A stretch of DNA of 50,073 nt from Pseudonocardia sp. TRM90224 (GTDB lineage Bacteria; Actinomycetota; Actinomycetes; Mycobacteriales; Pseudonocardiaceae). The stretch spans positions 1-50,073 of the forward strand of contig NZ_JAJGSX010000054.1 in assembly GCF_021245725.1 (NCBI RefSeq), written 5' to 3'. Positions 32,933 through 41,250 of the stretch are shown in pieces (position 1 is the stretch's first letter; the number at the start of each line of letters is the position of its first letter). The notes below the pieces were generated by a model, which was not told where the DNA came from, searched no databases, and saw only the letters and a program-made list of their open reading frames with translations. The position numbers were made by a program, and so were the translations under genes.

Positions 32933-33234
32933 CGGGCACCCCCGATCTCGTGACCGGAGTCAGGGCGGCCGCAGCGGACGCCGCAAGTGCGGCGGTTGCG
33001 GCGACGCGGTAGCGAGCTGCGTGTGCGAGGACCTGGTCGGCGTACGCGCCGCTGCGGTTGTAGCCCCACAGCGATGCCCGGACGCCGCGACCCTGGCCGC
33101 GGTCGCACCAGGTAGTGCGCCGCGGCCGGGATCGCAGCTGTCGGGTCGTACACGTTCGGCCCGATCTCCGGGTGGTGGGTGCGGACCTCGCGCCAGGTCC
33201 CGGCCAGGAACTGCATCGGGCCGCCGGCTATCTA
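32919..33234 (-). pseudogene. Lytic transglycosylase fragment of the AICE
   Basis: Reading GGPMQFLAGTWREV, IGPNVYDPTAAIPAAAHYLV in one frame and, after a one-base shift near 33100-33106, ASLWGYNRSGAYADQVLAHA in the next, this is the C-terminal part of a soluble lytic transglycosylase (SLT) domain as found in conjugative elements. The 5' part, including the catalytic Glu region, is absent: an in-frame stop precedes IAGGPM near 33235, which is probably the element's broken edge. Its stop overlaps the DUF2637 start. Confidence 0.75.
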
Positions 33235-33401
33235 GAGGTAGACGCAAGAGAAGCTGGTCAAGGGCGCGGGACTGGCTGAGGAACGTTAGGCATGCGGTAT
33301 CCAGACCAGGCTGAGCAGGTATCGGTCGCTGTGCGGCGCGTCGTGGAACGTCCGCTTCTGCCGACGAGACCGCTCACGATCGCGTTCGGGATGATGACTC
33401 G

Positions 33402-33818
33402 GTGAACGCGACGACCCGAAGCCTGCGGTTGATCGGATTCTGGCTCGGTCCTGAGGCGCCTGGGTGGCCTGACGTGCAGTCGTTCGTCGATCAATCACTC
33501 GATGCCGTGCTGCGCGATCGAGTGGTGAAGTACCTTCGCGGCGGGACCGTGTTCGTCGCTACCGCCGGCTCGTCACGTTGTCGCATGTGTGGGCAGGCGA
33601 ACGGTAGTACGGAGCTGACCGACGGCGTTCGCTTCATCTGGCCGGAAGGGCTCGCGCACTACGTCGAAACCCACCACGTCAGACTGCCAGCTGAAGTCAC
33701 CGCAGCGATGGACCTCGACCCGCCGCAGGTGGACGTCGTCGAGTTCGAGCGCCGCCTGTTCGACACAAACGAGTTGATCGTCGACGAACACTGGTGGCGT
33801 AGCCTCGGGGGGCACTGA
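33402..33818 (+). CDS. Hypothetical protein with CxxC motif
   Basis: 138 residues, not recognised. Features: tryptophan-rich N-terminus (FWLGPEAPGWPDVQSFVD), a possible zinc or redox pair in SRCRMCGQANGSTELTDG, then WPEGLAHYVETHHVRLP, and an acidic C-terminus ending WWRSLGGH. Composition and codon bias are those of a real gene. GTG start 6 nt from a GATGAT box (33390-33395), so leaderless translation is possible. It lies in the scar region after the integrative-element remnant, so it may be cargo or old flanking DNA. Confidence 0.65.
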   Translation: MNATTRSLRLIGFWLGPEAPGWPDVQSFVDQSLDAVLRDRVVKYLRGGTVFVATAGSSRCRMCGQANGSTELTDGVRFIWPEGLAHYVETHHVRLPAEVTAAMDLDPPQVDVVEFERRLFDTNELIVDEHWWRSLGGH

Positions 33819-33958
33819 AGTCCTGGCGCACCGGCGCCTAACGGCTCAACTGCGTCGCAACCGAGTGGTGAGCCTGCTCGGTCAACTCAGCAGACCGACG
33901 TTCGCTCATGCCGCTGATCGCGCGTTGCTCAAGTGCACGGAGGGCCGGTTTGACTGGC

Positions 33959-34075
33959 TCAGCTGCAGAGTTCGATGCTTTTTTGGCGGTAGAAGATGAC
34001 GGGGTCGGTGGCTTGACCGCGGATCTCGACTTGGAAGTGCAGGTGCGGTCCAGCGCCTGCGATGCGAGAGTGCAG
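33959..34075 (-). pseudogene. Peptidase M23 C-terminal scrap
   Basis: About 38 residues: SRIAGAGPHLHFQVEIRG then QATDPVIFYRQKSIELC and stop. The HLHF motif with preceding GP is the C-terminal zinc-site signature of M23 endopeptidases, but the N-terminal HxxxD half is absent. The rest of 33819-34257 has no recognisable gene; on the same strand a neighbouring frame upstream (RWLREAAKEWVRTVRPADTG) could be another fragment. Probably debris from the same or another element. Confidence 0.6.
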
Positions 34076-34257
34076 GCCCTCACGGCACGCTTGACCTCAC
34101 CGGTGTCCGCGGGGCGGACGGTGCGTACCCATTCCTTGGCGGCCTCCCGCAACCACCGCGCGCCACCCGGCCCGCGTAGGCCGCCCATGTGTTGCCTGTC
34201 TCCTTCGATGCCGGTCGCCACGTGGACATCGACCCATGATGCGTTCCCAGGTCGGCG

Positions 34258-34665
34258 CTACTGGCGCTCCTCGATGGAGACGCCGTACGCCGCCTTGATG
34301 TCGGCAACCAGTTCGGCGCCGGCGTAGGCCGGTAGGTGGGCCTCCCACCACGGCGAGTTGCCGCGCACCGGCTCCGGCCGCAACAGGGACCTGAACCGCG
34401 CGTCGATCTCGCCGACCTGCGTCCGGACCCGCTCCATCTGCTCCACACCGCTCAGGCTCTCGTCCTGGAGCAGGACCTCGATGCGCTCCCGGACGCTCAG
34501 ATCGTTGCGGTACTCGTAGATGTTGTCGTCATAACCCTCCGCAACCACGTCTACCAGCTGCTCCCACCCGCCGATCAGGTCGAACGGTGTGGAGACCCCA
34601 CGCCAACCACGGGCTGCGACGACAGCCCGGAAGCGCTCCACGAACTCCTTCGGCGTCGTCAGCAT
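34258..34665 (-). CDS. Hypothetical protein
   Basis: 135 residues, not recognised. Starts MLTTPKEFVERFRAVVAARG, mostly helical and acidic in the middle (EGYDDNIYEYRNDLSVRERIEVLLQDESL), ends WWEAHLPAYAGAELVADIKA. No signal peptide or membrane helix. ATG preceded by a G-run. Coding bias supports a real gene; it lies between element debris and the GH13 gene, transcribed in the same direction as the latter. Confidence 0.65.
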   Translation of the reverse strand: MLTTPKEFVERFRAVVAARGWRGVSTPFDLIGGWEQLVDVVAEGYDDNIYEYRNDLSVRERIEVLLQDESLSGVEQMERVRTQVGEIDARFRSLLRPEPVRGNSPWWEAHLPAYAGAELVADIKAAYGVSIEERQ

Positions 34666-34752
34666 CCCCCATGGGTGTCGGATCCAAGACGCTGGTCTTC
34701 GCTGTTCCTGGGCATCACGTTGTGCGTCAGCGCGGCACCCATGATCGCCAAG

Positions 34753-36060
34753 TCATGGATCGACATGAAGCTGGGGCACCGCGGCATCGGCCGGCACATC
34801 CCGTTGGCGAGCACGTTGGACGACGCGGTCGGTCGAGTCGTGCTCTCCGTCCTCGTGGAATGGCGACCGCCGGGCGGCGCGATCGACCTGCCAGTCCTCG
34901 GCCTTCGGGTCGACGCTGACCCGGATCGCCTCGTCGCCGGCGCCGCGGACCGTGTAGGCGAGCACACCGTCGCGCACCTGGATGTCGGTGAGCGCGGCGG
35001 TGCGCAGCCAGGGGTTGCTCCGGCGGAACCGGGTGAGCTGCCGCACGGATTCGAGCAGGTGCCCGGATCCTTCGAGATCACCCAGTTCAAAATCGCGCAG
35101 CGCGAGGGGCGGGCGCAGCAGCGCATCGTCCTTCCCCTCAGCCCAGGCCGAGGTGAGCCCTACCTCGTCGCCGTAGTAGATGCCGGGGATCCCCGGCAGC
35201 GTCATGAGGATCGCGAACGCGAGGGGCAACGCCGCTGCCGGGACGGCGTCGGCGAGCCGGGCGAAGTCGTGGTTGCCGAGGAACGTATGAGGTGCGGCCC
35301 CGCCGGCGGTGTTGTGCTGGTGGGTGCGCAATGTCGCCCCCATTGCGTCGACCGGGCCACCGGACAGCCACGCGCGGGTGCCGTGCATGAGGGCGTACTC
35401 CGTCGCGCTGGACACCGTCGTGGCGGCGACCACCGGGGGCAGGTCGTCGTCGAAGACCTGGCCGAGGAACCACGCGCTCGGGTGGGACTCGCGGACGTGG
35501 CCGAGAACCTGCCGCCAAAAGTCGTCGGGGACCGACCACGCAGAGTCCAGCCGGAACCCGGCGATCCCCCGGTCCAGCCAGTAAGAAAGCGTCTCAGCGA
35601 CGTAGGCGCGGTAGCCGTCGGACGCGTAGTCCGGCGTCACGAGCGAGTCGACCCGCCACGGGACGTGCTCGCCGGCGTCGTCGCGCAGGAACCAGGGGGC
35701 ACGCGGCTCGCCGGGGTCGGTGAGCCGGTGGAAACCTCGACCCGCATAGGCGAAGGCGCCGTCCAGGACGACGCCGACCCCTCGTGCCGAGGCGGCCGCG
35801 ACCAGCGCGTCGAGATCGCTCAGGTCCCCCAGGCGGCTGTCGATCTCCCGGTGGGTGACCGTGTCGTAGCCGTGCGAAAGCGACGCGAACACGGGACCGA
35901 GGAGCAGCCCGTCAGCGCCGAGCGATTCGACATGCGGTAGCCACTCGACGAGTTCGCGCAGCGTTCGCCGGCAACTCCGCCTGGATCCGCCCTGGTCGGC
36001 GTCGAGGAAGCCCAGCGGATAGAGGTGATAGAGAGCGGTCGGCGCATGCGGGGTCGGCAT
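34753..36060 (-). CDS. GH13-family alpha-amylase-like protein with Gln in place of the acid/base Glu
   Basis: 435 residues, no signal peptide. TIM-barrel signatures: LGADGLLLGPVF, DGAFAYAGRGF, the nucleophile Asp172 in GFRLDSAW and the transition-state Asp265 in LGNHDFAR. The position of the general acid/base Glu (usually G-E-V/I) is Gln201 in FLGQVFDDD, coded CAG at 35458-35460. It may be catalytically impaired or act as a transferase/binding protein. The last 45 or so residues after DPKAEDWQVD look unlike the family, and the 3' end may have been replaced by a rearrangement. Start at the ATG giving MPTPHAPTALYHLYPLGF. Confidence 0.8.
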   Translation of the reverse strand: MPTPHAPTALYHLYPLGFLDADQGGSRRSCRRTLRELVEWLPHVESLGADGLLLGPVFASLSHGYDTVTHREIDSRLGDLSDLDALVAAASARGVGVVLDGAFAYAGRGFHRLTDPGEPRAPWFLRDDAGEHVPWRVDSLVTPDYASDGYRAYVAETLSYWLDRGIAGFRLDSAWSVPDDFWRQVLGHVRESHPSAWFLGQVFDDDLPPVVAATTVSSATEYALMHGTRAWLSGGPVDAMGATLRTHQHNTAGGAAPHTFLGNHDFARLADAVPAAALPLAFAILMTLPGIPGIYYGDEVGLTSAWAEGKDDALLRPPLALRDFELGDLEGSGHLLESVRQLTRFRRSNPWLRTAALTDIQVRDGVLAYTVRGAGDEAIRVSVDPKAEDWQVDRAARRSPFHEDGEHDSTDRVVQRARQRDVPADAAVPQLHVDP

Positions 36061-36295
36061 CCGGCATACCCTTCGCAGAAAGTCACGCAAGATCTCGGGC
36101 AGATCTCGCCACTGCAACACAACGCACGATCCGGCCCAGCTGGGCTCCACGTGAATTGGTTAATGGTCGACGGCGACGAATACGGCAGGATCACCGTACC
36201 GCCGTTCTCGCGACCCAGCCACCCGAAGCGTCGCCGGCCGGGCTACCCGACAGGAACAGCGATGCGCAGCCGGAGACCCGACCCCGAGTCACCGT

Positions 36296-36874
36296 TCAGC
36301 GGCGCACCTGGTAGCGCAGGTGCAGCACCCGGTCGCCCTGGATCACGTCGGGATCCTCCAAGAGATGCTGCGCGTCGACCGATCCGAAGTAGCGTTTTCC
36401 TGACCCGAACACGACGGGCACGACGTCCATGCGCACCTCGTCGACCAGGCCTGCGGCCAGCGCCTGGCCACCGACGTCGCCGGCGGCGATCTCGACGATG
36501 CGGTCACCCGCGAGCTCCTGCGCCTTGGCCACGGCTGCCTCGACGCCGTCGACGAAGTGGAACGGTGGCTCGGGGTTCCAGCCTTCGGGCGCCGGCCGGT
36601 GCGTCACGACGACCACGTGGTCGATCCCGGCCGGAGGCTTCCCGTCCCAGCCGTCCGTCAGGTCGAAGACGTGGCGGCCGGCGACCGTCACCCCGATCTG
36701 GTCCCAGTACGACCGCGTGTAGTGGTAGGACATCTGCGACACCTTGAGCGCGCCGCTCTCGTCCAACAGGACGTCACCACTGGTCAACCAGTCGAACAGT
36801 GGTCCGGGCTGATCCTTCTCGTCCGCGACGAAGCCGTCCACCGACACCGAGCTGTACATGACCACCTTGCCCAC
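36296..36874 (-). CDS. RibD/dihydrofolate-reductase-like NADPH reductase
   Basis: 192 residues. DHFR-fold family related to the RibD C-terminal reductase: VVMYSSVSVDGFVADE at the N-terminus, HVFDLTDGWDGKPP, GDRIVEIAAGDVGGQALAAGLVDE for NADPH binding. Substrate unknown. GTG start (36874) has GAGGAGA upstream. It lies 65 nt downstream of the AraC-type regulator and probably in one unit with it. Confidence 0.85.
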   Translation of the reverse strand: MGKVVMYSSVSVDGFVADEKDQPGPLFDWLTSGDVLLDESGALKVSQMSYHYTRSYWDQIGVTVAGRHVFDLTDGWDGKPPAGIDHVVVVTHRPAPEGWNPEPPFHFVDGVEAAVAKAQELAGDRIVEIAAGDVGGQALAAGLVDEVRMDVVPVVFGSGKRYFGSVDAQHLLEDPDVIQGDRVLHLRYQVRR

Positions 36875-36890
36875 AGGGCTCTCCTCTACT

Positions 36891-36905
36891 TTTGGGTGCC
36901 CCAAA
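36891..36905. promoter_or_regulatory. TTTGGG-TGC-CCCAAA dyad upstream of the reductase
   Basis: Perfect 6-bp arms with a 3-nt centre in the AraC-reductase gap, 17 nt before the reductase start. Could be an operator for the adjacent AraC protein or a weak terminator hairpin. Confidence 0.35.
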
Positions 36906-36939
36906 TTAACGTGTCGTGGGTCGTCACTCTTGTAAGAAA

Positions 36940-37779
36940 TCAATCGGACGGCAGCGGCCAGCCGTCCAGCACGTGGCCGGGATTCTCGCGGAGGAACCGC
37001 CGCCGGACTTCGATGTAACGGGTCGGTGTGAGCCCCGTGAACTCCCGGAACTCGTGGCCGAAGTGGGCCTGGTCGAAATAGCCTGCGCCACCGGCGAGGT
37101 CGCCCCAGTCGATCGGTCCGGCGGGGTTGATCGCGAACACGGTGGCGGCGAAGCGGTAGGTGCGGGCCAGCCGCTTCGGTGTGATGCCGACGAGCTCCTT
37201 GAACCGCTGTGCCAAATGGGTGCTGCTGACACCGGCCGCCACGCTCAGGTCGCCGATCGTCACCGCCCCGCTGGCCGCCGCGATGACGCTGCTCGTATGG
37301 CGGACCAGCCCCAGACCGGCGGTCTCGCGCAGCCGTCGCCTCAGCTCCTCCTCGAGCAGCGTCAGCATCTCGTGCGGTCCGGCCGCCGTGGCCAGCCGGT
37401 CTTGCAGCTCGGCAACGGCGGCCCGGCCCCAAACCTGCTCCACCGTGACCGGCCGGTCCCGCAGCTCGGCCGCGGGCATCGGCATGAACGGCGCCAGCCC
37501 CCACGGTTTGAGGTGCACGCCGACGGACCTGGTCCGGAGGGGGTAGCTGAAGTCCATCGCGCGGGTGGGCATGGTGACCACGCAGCCGTCGGCGTACTCG
37601 GCTGTCTCGACGTCGGCGCCGGCGCGGATGCGGAACGGCGCCCCGAGGTTGACGATGAGCAGCGCCGACGGTGCCGGCGGCAGCGTCAGCCAGGCGTACG
37701 GCGACGCACCCTCCAAGTAGTAGAGGTCGTCGATCAGCCCGTCCAGCGGCGGCCGCGGCACTCTGGACACGTACTCCAC
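36940..37779 (-). CDS. AraC family transcriptional regulator
   Basis: 279 residues. N-terminal ligand-type domain with YAWLTLPPAPSALLIVNLG and C-terminal double helix-turn-helix: TIGDLSVAAGVSSTHLAQRFKELVG and WGDLAGGAGYFDQAHFGHEFREFTGLTPTRY. Resembles regulators of the DUF6597/AraC_binding type. GTG start. It is divergent from the P-loop kinase gene and precedes the reductase, so it may control both. Confidence 0.88.
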   Translation of the reverse strand: MEYVSRVPRPPLDGLIDDLYYLEGASPYAWLTLPPAPSALLIVNLGAPFRIRAGADVETAEYADGCVVTMPTRAMDFSYPLRTRSVGVHLKPWGLAPFMPMPAAELRDRPVTVEQVWGRAAVAELQDRLATAAGPHEMLTLLEEELRRRLRETAGLGLVRHTSSVIAAASGAVTIGDLSVAAGVSSTHLAQRFKELVGITPKRLARTYRFAATVFAINPAGPIDWGDLAGGAGYFDQAHFGHEFREFTGLTPTRYIEVRRRFLRENPGHVLDGWPLPSD

Positions 37780-37806
37780 GCGCCTAGCATCGCCGACGGG
37801 CCCGAC

Positions 37807-37819
37807 TACTGTCGCGCTG
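37807..37819 (+). promoter_or_regulatory. Leaderless-type promoter of the P-loop kinase gene
   Basis: TACTGT (37807-37812) is 7 nt before the ATG at 37820, and no ribosome site is visible. Confidence 0.45.
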
Positions 37820-38389
37820 ATGACATCCGGCGCGCAGGATCAGGGGCAACGCCAAGTTTCCCGGGTCCTCGTCTACGGCGTCACCGGCTCCGGGAAGACC
37901 ACGTTGGCCCGACGGATGGGCGAGTTGACCGGGCTGCCCTGGCATTCGGTGGACGATTTGACCTGGGAATCGAACTGGGTCGTCGTGCCGGTCGACGAGC
38001 AGCGGCGACGCATCGAAGAGATCTGCGCCGGCGAGAAATGGATTCTCGACACTGCTTACGGCAAGTGGCGGGAGATCCCGCTGGCCAGGGCCGAGCTGAT
38101 CGTCGCCCTCGACTATCCACGGTGGTTGTCGCTGTCCCGGCTGATCCGCCGCACCCTGGCGCGGCTGGTGAGCCGGCGCACGGTCTGCAACGGCAACCGG
38201 GAGACAGTCCGAACGCTGTTCGCCCGGGATTCGATCGTGCTGTGGCATTTCCGGTCCTTCCAGCGCAAACGAGCTCGCATGCGGGCCTGGAGCAGCAACC
38301 CGGCCGGCCCGGAGGTGCGCCGGTTCACGTCGCCCCGACAGCTGGACGACTGGCTTCGCCGCACCGGCCTGCTCCCCGGTCCGAGGTGA
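37820..38389 (+). CDS. P-loop kinase, adenylate-kinase/FlaR-like (topology modulation protein family)
   Basis: 189 residues. Walker A GVTGSGKTT at 20-28, then MGELTGLPWHSVDDLTW, ILDTAYGKWREI and LIVALDYPRWLSLSRLIRRTL, the sequence style of small FlaR/adenylate-kinase-related ATPases. The C-terminus is Arg-rich. The physiological substrate is unknown. Divergent from the AraC gene and 87 nt before the second reductase. Confidence 0.82.
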   Translation: MTSGAQDQGQRQVSRVLVYGVTGSGKTTLARRMGELTGLPWHSVDDLTWESNWVVVPVDEQRRRIEEICAGEKWILDTAYGKWREIPLARAELIVALDYPRWLSLSRLIRRTLARLVSRRTVCNGNRETVRTLFARDSIVLWHFRSFQRKRARMRAWSSNPAGPEVRRFTSPRQLDDWLRRTGLLPGPR

Positions 38390-38446
38390 CGGCCGCGGAG
38401 GCAGATCGCACACAGATCAGTTTTCCGCGCTGCGCCCGTCTGTATG

Positions 38447-38463
38447 TGTGAGATCGACTCACA
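38447..38463. promoter_or_regulatory. TGTGAG-ATCGA-CTCACA operator-like dyad
   Basis: Perfect 6-bp inverted repeat with 5-nt centre, overlapping the putative promoter region and ending 1 nt before the AGGAGG ribosome site of the reductase that starts at 38477. Binding here would block initiation. Confidence 0.4.
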
Positions 38464-38476
38464 GGAGGCAGGCAAG

Positions 38477-39064
38477 ATGCGGAAACTGATCTTCGGCATG
38501 AACGTGACCTTGGACGGCTACATCGCCGCGACCGGCGACGACATCGGCTGGGGCGGCGGGGACTCCGGCGCGCACGGTGGGCCGAGCGACGAGCTGTTCG
38601 AGTGGTGGCTCGGCTACGAGCAGGCGAACGAGCTGACGCTGTACGGACGCAAGCTGTGGAAGACGATGAGCTCCTACTGGCCGACCGGCGACCAGCAGCC
38701 CGGCGTCACCCCGGCGGAGATCGAGTTCGCGCGGAACTGGCGGGACACGCCGAAGGTCGTGTTCTCCTCGACGATCGACGAGGTCGACTGGAACACCCGC
38801 GTGGTCACCGGCGATGCGGTCGCCGAGATCACCCGGCTCAAGGCCGAAGACGGCGGCCCGATGAGCATCGGTGGGGCAACGCTCGCCGGGGCCGCCATGC
38901 GGGCCGGGCTGATCGACGAGTACGTGCTGGTCACCGCGCCGGTCCTGGTGGGTGGCGGCACACCGTTCTTCACGGCAATGGACAACTGGGTGAACCTGCG
39001 CCTGGTGGAGACGCAGACGTTCCCCGGCGGCGAGCTGCTGACCCGGTACGAGACGAGGCGATGA
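38477..39064 (+). CDS. RibD/dihydrofolate-reductase-like NADPH reductase, second copy
   Basis: 195 residues. KLIFGMNVTLDGYIAATGDD start, YGRKLWKTMSSYWP, KAEDGGPMSIGGATLAGAAM and a C-terminal LVETQTFPGGELLTRYE; a different subgroup from the 36296-36874 protein, so not a recent duplicate. ATG at 38477 has AGGAGG 8 nt upstream. Ends 16 bp from the convergent sigma-factor gene. Confidence 0.85.
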   Translation: MRKLIFGMNVTLDGYIAATGDDIGWGGGDSGAHGGPSDELFEWWLGYEQANELTLYGRKLWKTMSSYWPTGDQQPGVTPAEIEFARNWRDTPKVVFSSTIDEVDWNTRVVTGDAVAEITRLKAEDGGPMSIGGATLAGAAMRAGLIDEYVLVTAPVLVGGGTPFFTAMDNWVNLRLVETQTFPGGELLTRYETRR

Positions 39065-39080
39065 GGACGACGGCGGGTGA

Positions 39081-40088
39081 TCACAGCGTCGGGGGCAGAC
39101 CCAGCCATGGCTTGTCTCTGGCGTCGAACCCGGTGAGCTCGGCGATCCTTCCGTCGACGATGTGCAGGACCGCGATGGTGAACAACCGGTACTCCGGGGC
39201 ATCGGGGGTGCGGCGGTACAGCGCGGCGGCCGGCATGCGGTTGAGCGTGGTGGTGATGCAGCGCCAGTCGTCGTAGCCGCGCTGGAAGAGCCCACCCGCG
39301 ACCCACCCGTCCACCGCGTCCTCGGCCGTGATGCTCGAGGTGCCCGACTCGGGCAGCATCACGAAGCGCAGATCGTCGCGCAGGAGGGACACCAGCCCGT
39401 CGAGGTCGTTGCGCTCATGGGCGTCGATGTACGACCTCACCACGCCGCGCTCGTCGTCCGACAGCTCGTGGGTGGCGGGGCTTCGCCAGTCGAGGCGGCG
39501 ATCGGGCAGCTGCTCGCGCATCGTCGCCCGAGCCCGCTGCAGCGCGCTGGTCACCGATGCGACGGTCAGCTCGAGGGCGTCGGCGGCCTTCGACGCGGGC
39601 CAACCGAGGACGTCGCGCAGGACGAGCACCGCCCGCTGCCGCGGCGGCAGGTGCTGGACGGCGACGATGAACGCCAGCTCGATCGTCTCCCGCGCCACCA
39701 CCGATTCCTGAGGATCCTCGGGGAGCATCCGGTCGGGATACGGCTGCAGGTACAGCACCTCGGAGCCGGGGCCCGGCAGCTCGGACTGCGCGGGTGTGCG
39801 GTCGTTGCGCTTCTCCAGGAAGTCGAGGCAGGCGTTCGTGGCGATCCGGTACAGCCAGGTCCGCAGAGCGGCGTGGCCCTTGAACGACTCCCGCTTGTTC
39901 CACGCTCGCAGGAACGTCTCCTGCGTCATGTCCTGGGCGTCCTCGTAGTTCGCGAGCATCCGGTAGCAGTGCACCTGCAGCTCACGTCGGTGGCGCTCCG
40001 TCATGAGGGCGAAACGCGCCGTATCGCCTGAGCGGACCGCCGCGATGAACGTGGCCTCGTCGAATCCGAGCGGCCTGGCGTCGGTCAT
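39081..40088 (-). CDS. ECF-type sigma-70 factor with C-terminal SnoaL-like domain
   Basis: 335 residues. Sigma region 2 (RHRRELQVHCYRMLANYEDAQDMTQETFLRAW) and region 4 (LPPRQRAVLVLRDVLGWPASKAADALELT...), then a SnoaL_2/NTF2-like tail from about 220 (VRSYIDAHERNDLDGLVSLL...ITAEDAVDGWVAGG), as in the SigG/SigJ-like group that lacks a classical anti-sigma and uses its own C-terminal domain for control. No anti-sigma gene is adjacent. ATG 40088 has AAGGA 9 nt upstream; an in-frame GTG lies at 40106. Confidence 0.9.
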   Translation of the reverse strand: MTDARPLGFDEATFIAAVRSGDTARFALMTERHRRELQVHCYRMLANYEDAQDMTQETFLRAWNKRESFKGHAALRTWLYRIATNACLDFLEKRNDRTPAQSELPGPGSEVLYLQPYPDRMLPEDPQESVVARETIELAFIVAVQHLPPRQRAVLVLRDVLGWPASKAADALELTVASVTSALQRARATMREQLPDRRLDWRSPATHELSDDERGVVRSYIDAHERNDLDGLVSLLRDDLRFVMLPESGTSSITAEDAVDGWVAGGLFQRGYDDWRCITTTLNRMPAAALYRRTPDAPEYRLFTIAVLHIVDGRIAELTGFDARDKPWLGLPPTL

Positions 40089-40189
40089 GGTCGTCGATCC
40101 TTCCACCGGGGCGAGGGCTACCCGAACTGACGACGTGGCAGAGAGTTTCTGATCGGTGCGGCCGCCGACGCCGTCCGGGACCGGCGGAA

Positions 40190-41143
40190 TCAGCCGACCG
40201 AGCTTCTCAGCTGCACCGGATTGGTCATCGCCGCCATCACGCCGCCGCCGTCCCGGATTTCAACTCGGACGAACCCTGCGTCGGACGCCCGGACGTGCCA
40301 GATCACCTCGGCGGCGCCGTCGGGCGGAAGCGTCGCCGAGTGGATTCGCCCCTGTTCGGTGTGGAAGCTGACGCATCCCGATCCCACGCCGCGCACCGAC
40401 GCCGCTACCACGGCTTCTTCGGCGTTCAGCACCTCACCGATGCCCGCCACCCGTGCTCCGGCGGAGGCGGTGAGGGTCAACTCGACGTCCCGGGACGCGG
40501 CGATCCAACTCCTGCCCGCGCGCAGTCCGGCGAGCACCGCGGCCGTAGTGAGCTCGTCAGCCAGCACCACCGTCTGCGGGCTGCCGAGCTGGCCCCGCAG
40601 GTGGGCGTCGCTGTTGCCCACCGCGGGCAGCCACCGCCCGGCCGCGACGCCCGCGGCCAGCCCGCGCCCCCACTCGGCCAAAGCTGCCTCGTTGTCGGCC
40701 TGCCACGCCACGCTCGAGGTCCACCTGCCGTTCCATACCTCGACCGCGTCGAACAGCTCGAACGGATATCCGAGCTGGCCGCGGAGGTAGGGGGCGTGTG
40801 GGTGCGCCGCAACGCACAACCCGCCAGCAGCGCGAACTCGATCGAGCCGACCTCGAGCCGGGCGTCGCGTACGCCGTACTTCCAGTCGATCAGTTGTCCC
40901 GGTTCGAGACCCAGTGCCAGCCAGTGCCCGGTTCGGGTGGTGACCTCCTGGCCGAGGATCACCATCAGCTCGTCGGCGTGGCCGGTCCAATCGGGTGTGC
41001 CCATCGACGGTGTTGTGCTCCGTGGTCGCGATGAAGTGCAGACCTGATCGCCGTGCGGCGTCCACGGCCTCCTCGACCGTGAGTTCAGCACCCTCGGACC
41101 GTCCGGTGTGCACGTGGCTGTCACCGCGGAACCAACCGGGCAC
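40190..41143 (-). pseudogene. PHP-domain (CehA/McbA-type) metallohydrolase gene with two compensating frameshifts
   Basis: N-terminal GDSHVHTGRSEGAELTVEEA and IATTEHNT are PHP metal motifs; the C-terminal part has AAHPHAPYLRG and AVGNSDAHLRG. Between about 41008 and 40845 the correct reading is in another frame (TPDWTGHADELMVILGQEV, GHWLALGLEPGQLIDWKYG), so one shift leaves and a second restores the frame. As written, the protein loses the central EVTTRTGH metal residues. It is either a recent pseudogene or the result of two sequencing errors. GTG start. Confidence 0.75.
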
Positions 41144-41237
41144 AGAACTCAGCTCCCCAACGGTCGACCGATCGGCGAGCGCCGAGATGAACCGCAGCCT
41201 TGCACAGGGCTGGCCGTGTGCGTTGCCACGACCGACG

Positions 41238-41250
41238 TAGCGTGGTCGCC
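41238..41250 (+). promoter_or_regulatory. Leaderless-type promoter of the PhzF-like gene
   Basis: TAGCGT (41238-41243) is 7 nt before the GTG at 41251; no ribosome site. Confidence 0.45.

Noticed and set aside
33286..33498. Small minus-strand frames overlapping the hypothetical 33402 gene
   Set aside because: The plus-strand 33402-33818 frame has better composition and a start box; these have none.
34680..34850. Possible transposase fragment around the 3' end of the GH13 gene
   Set aside because: Several frames give suggestive words, but none shows a DDE or other transposase motif, and no terminal inverted repeats are visible.
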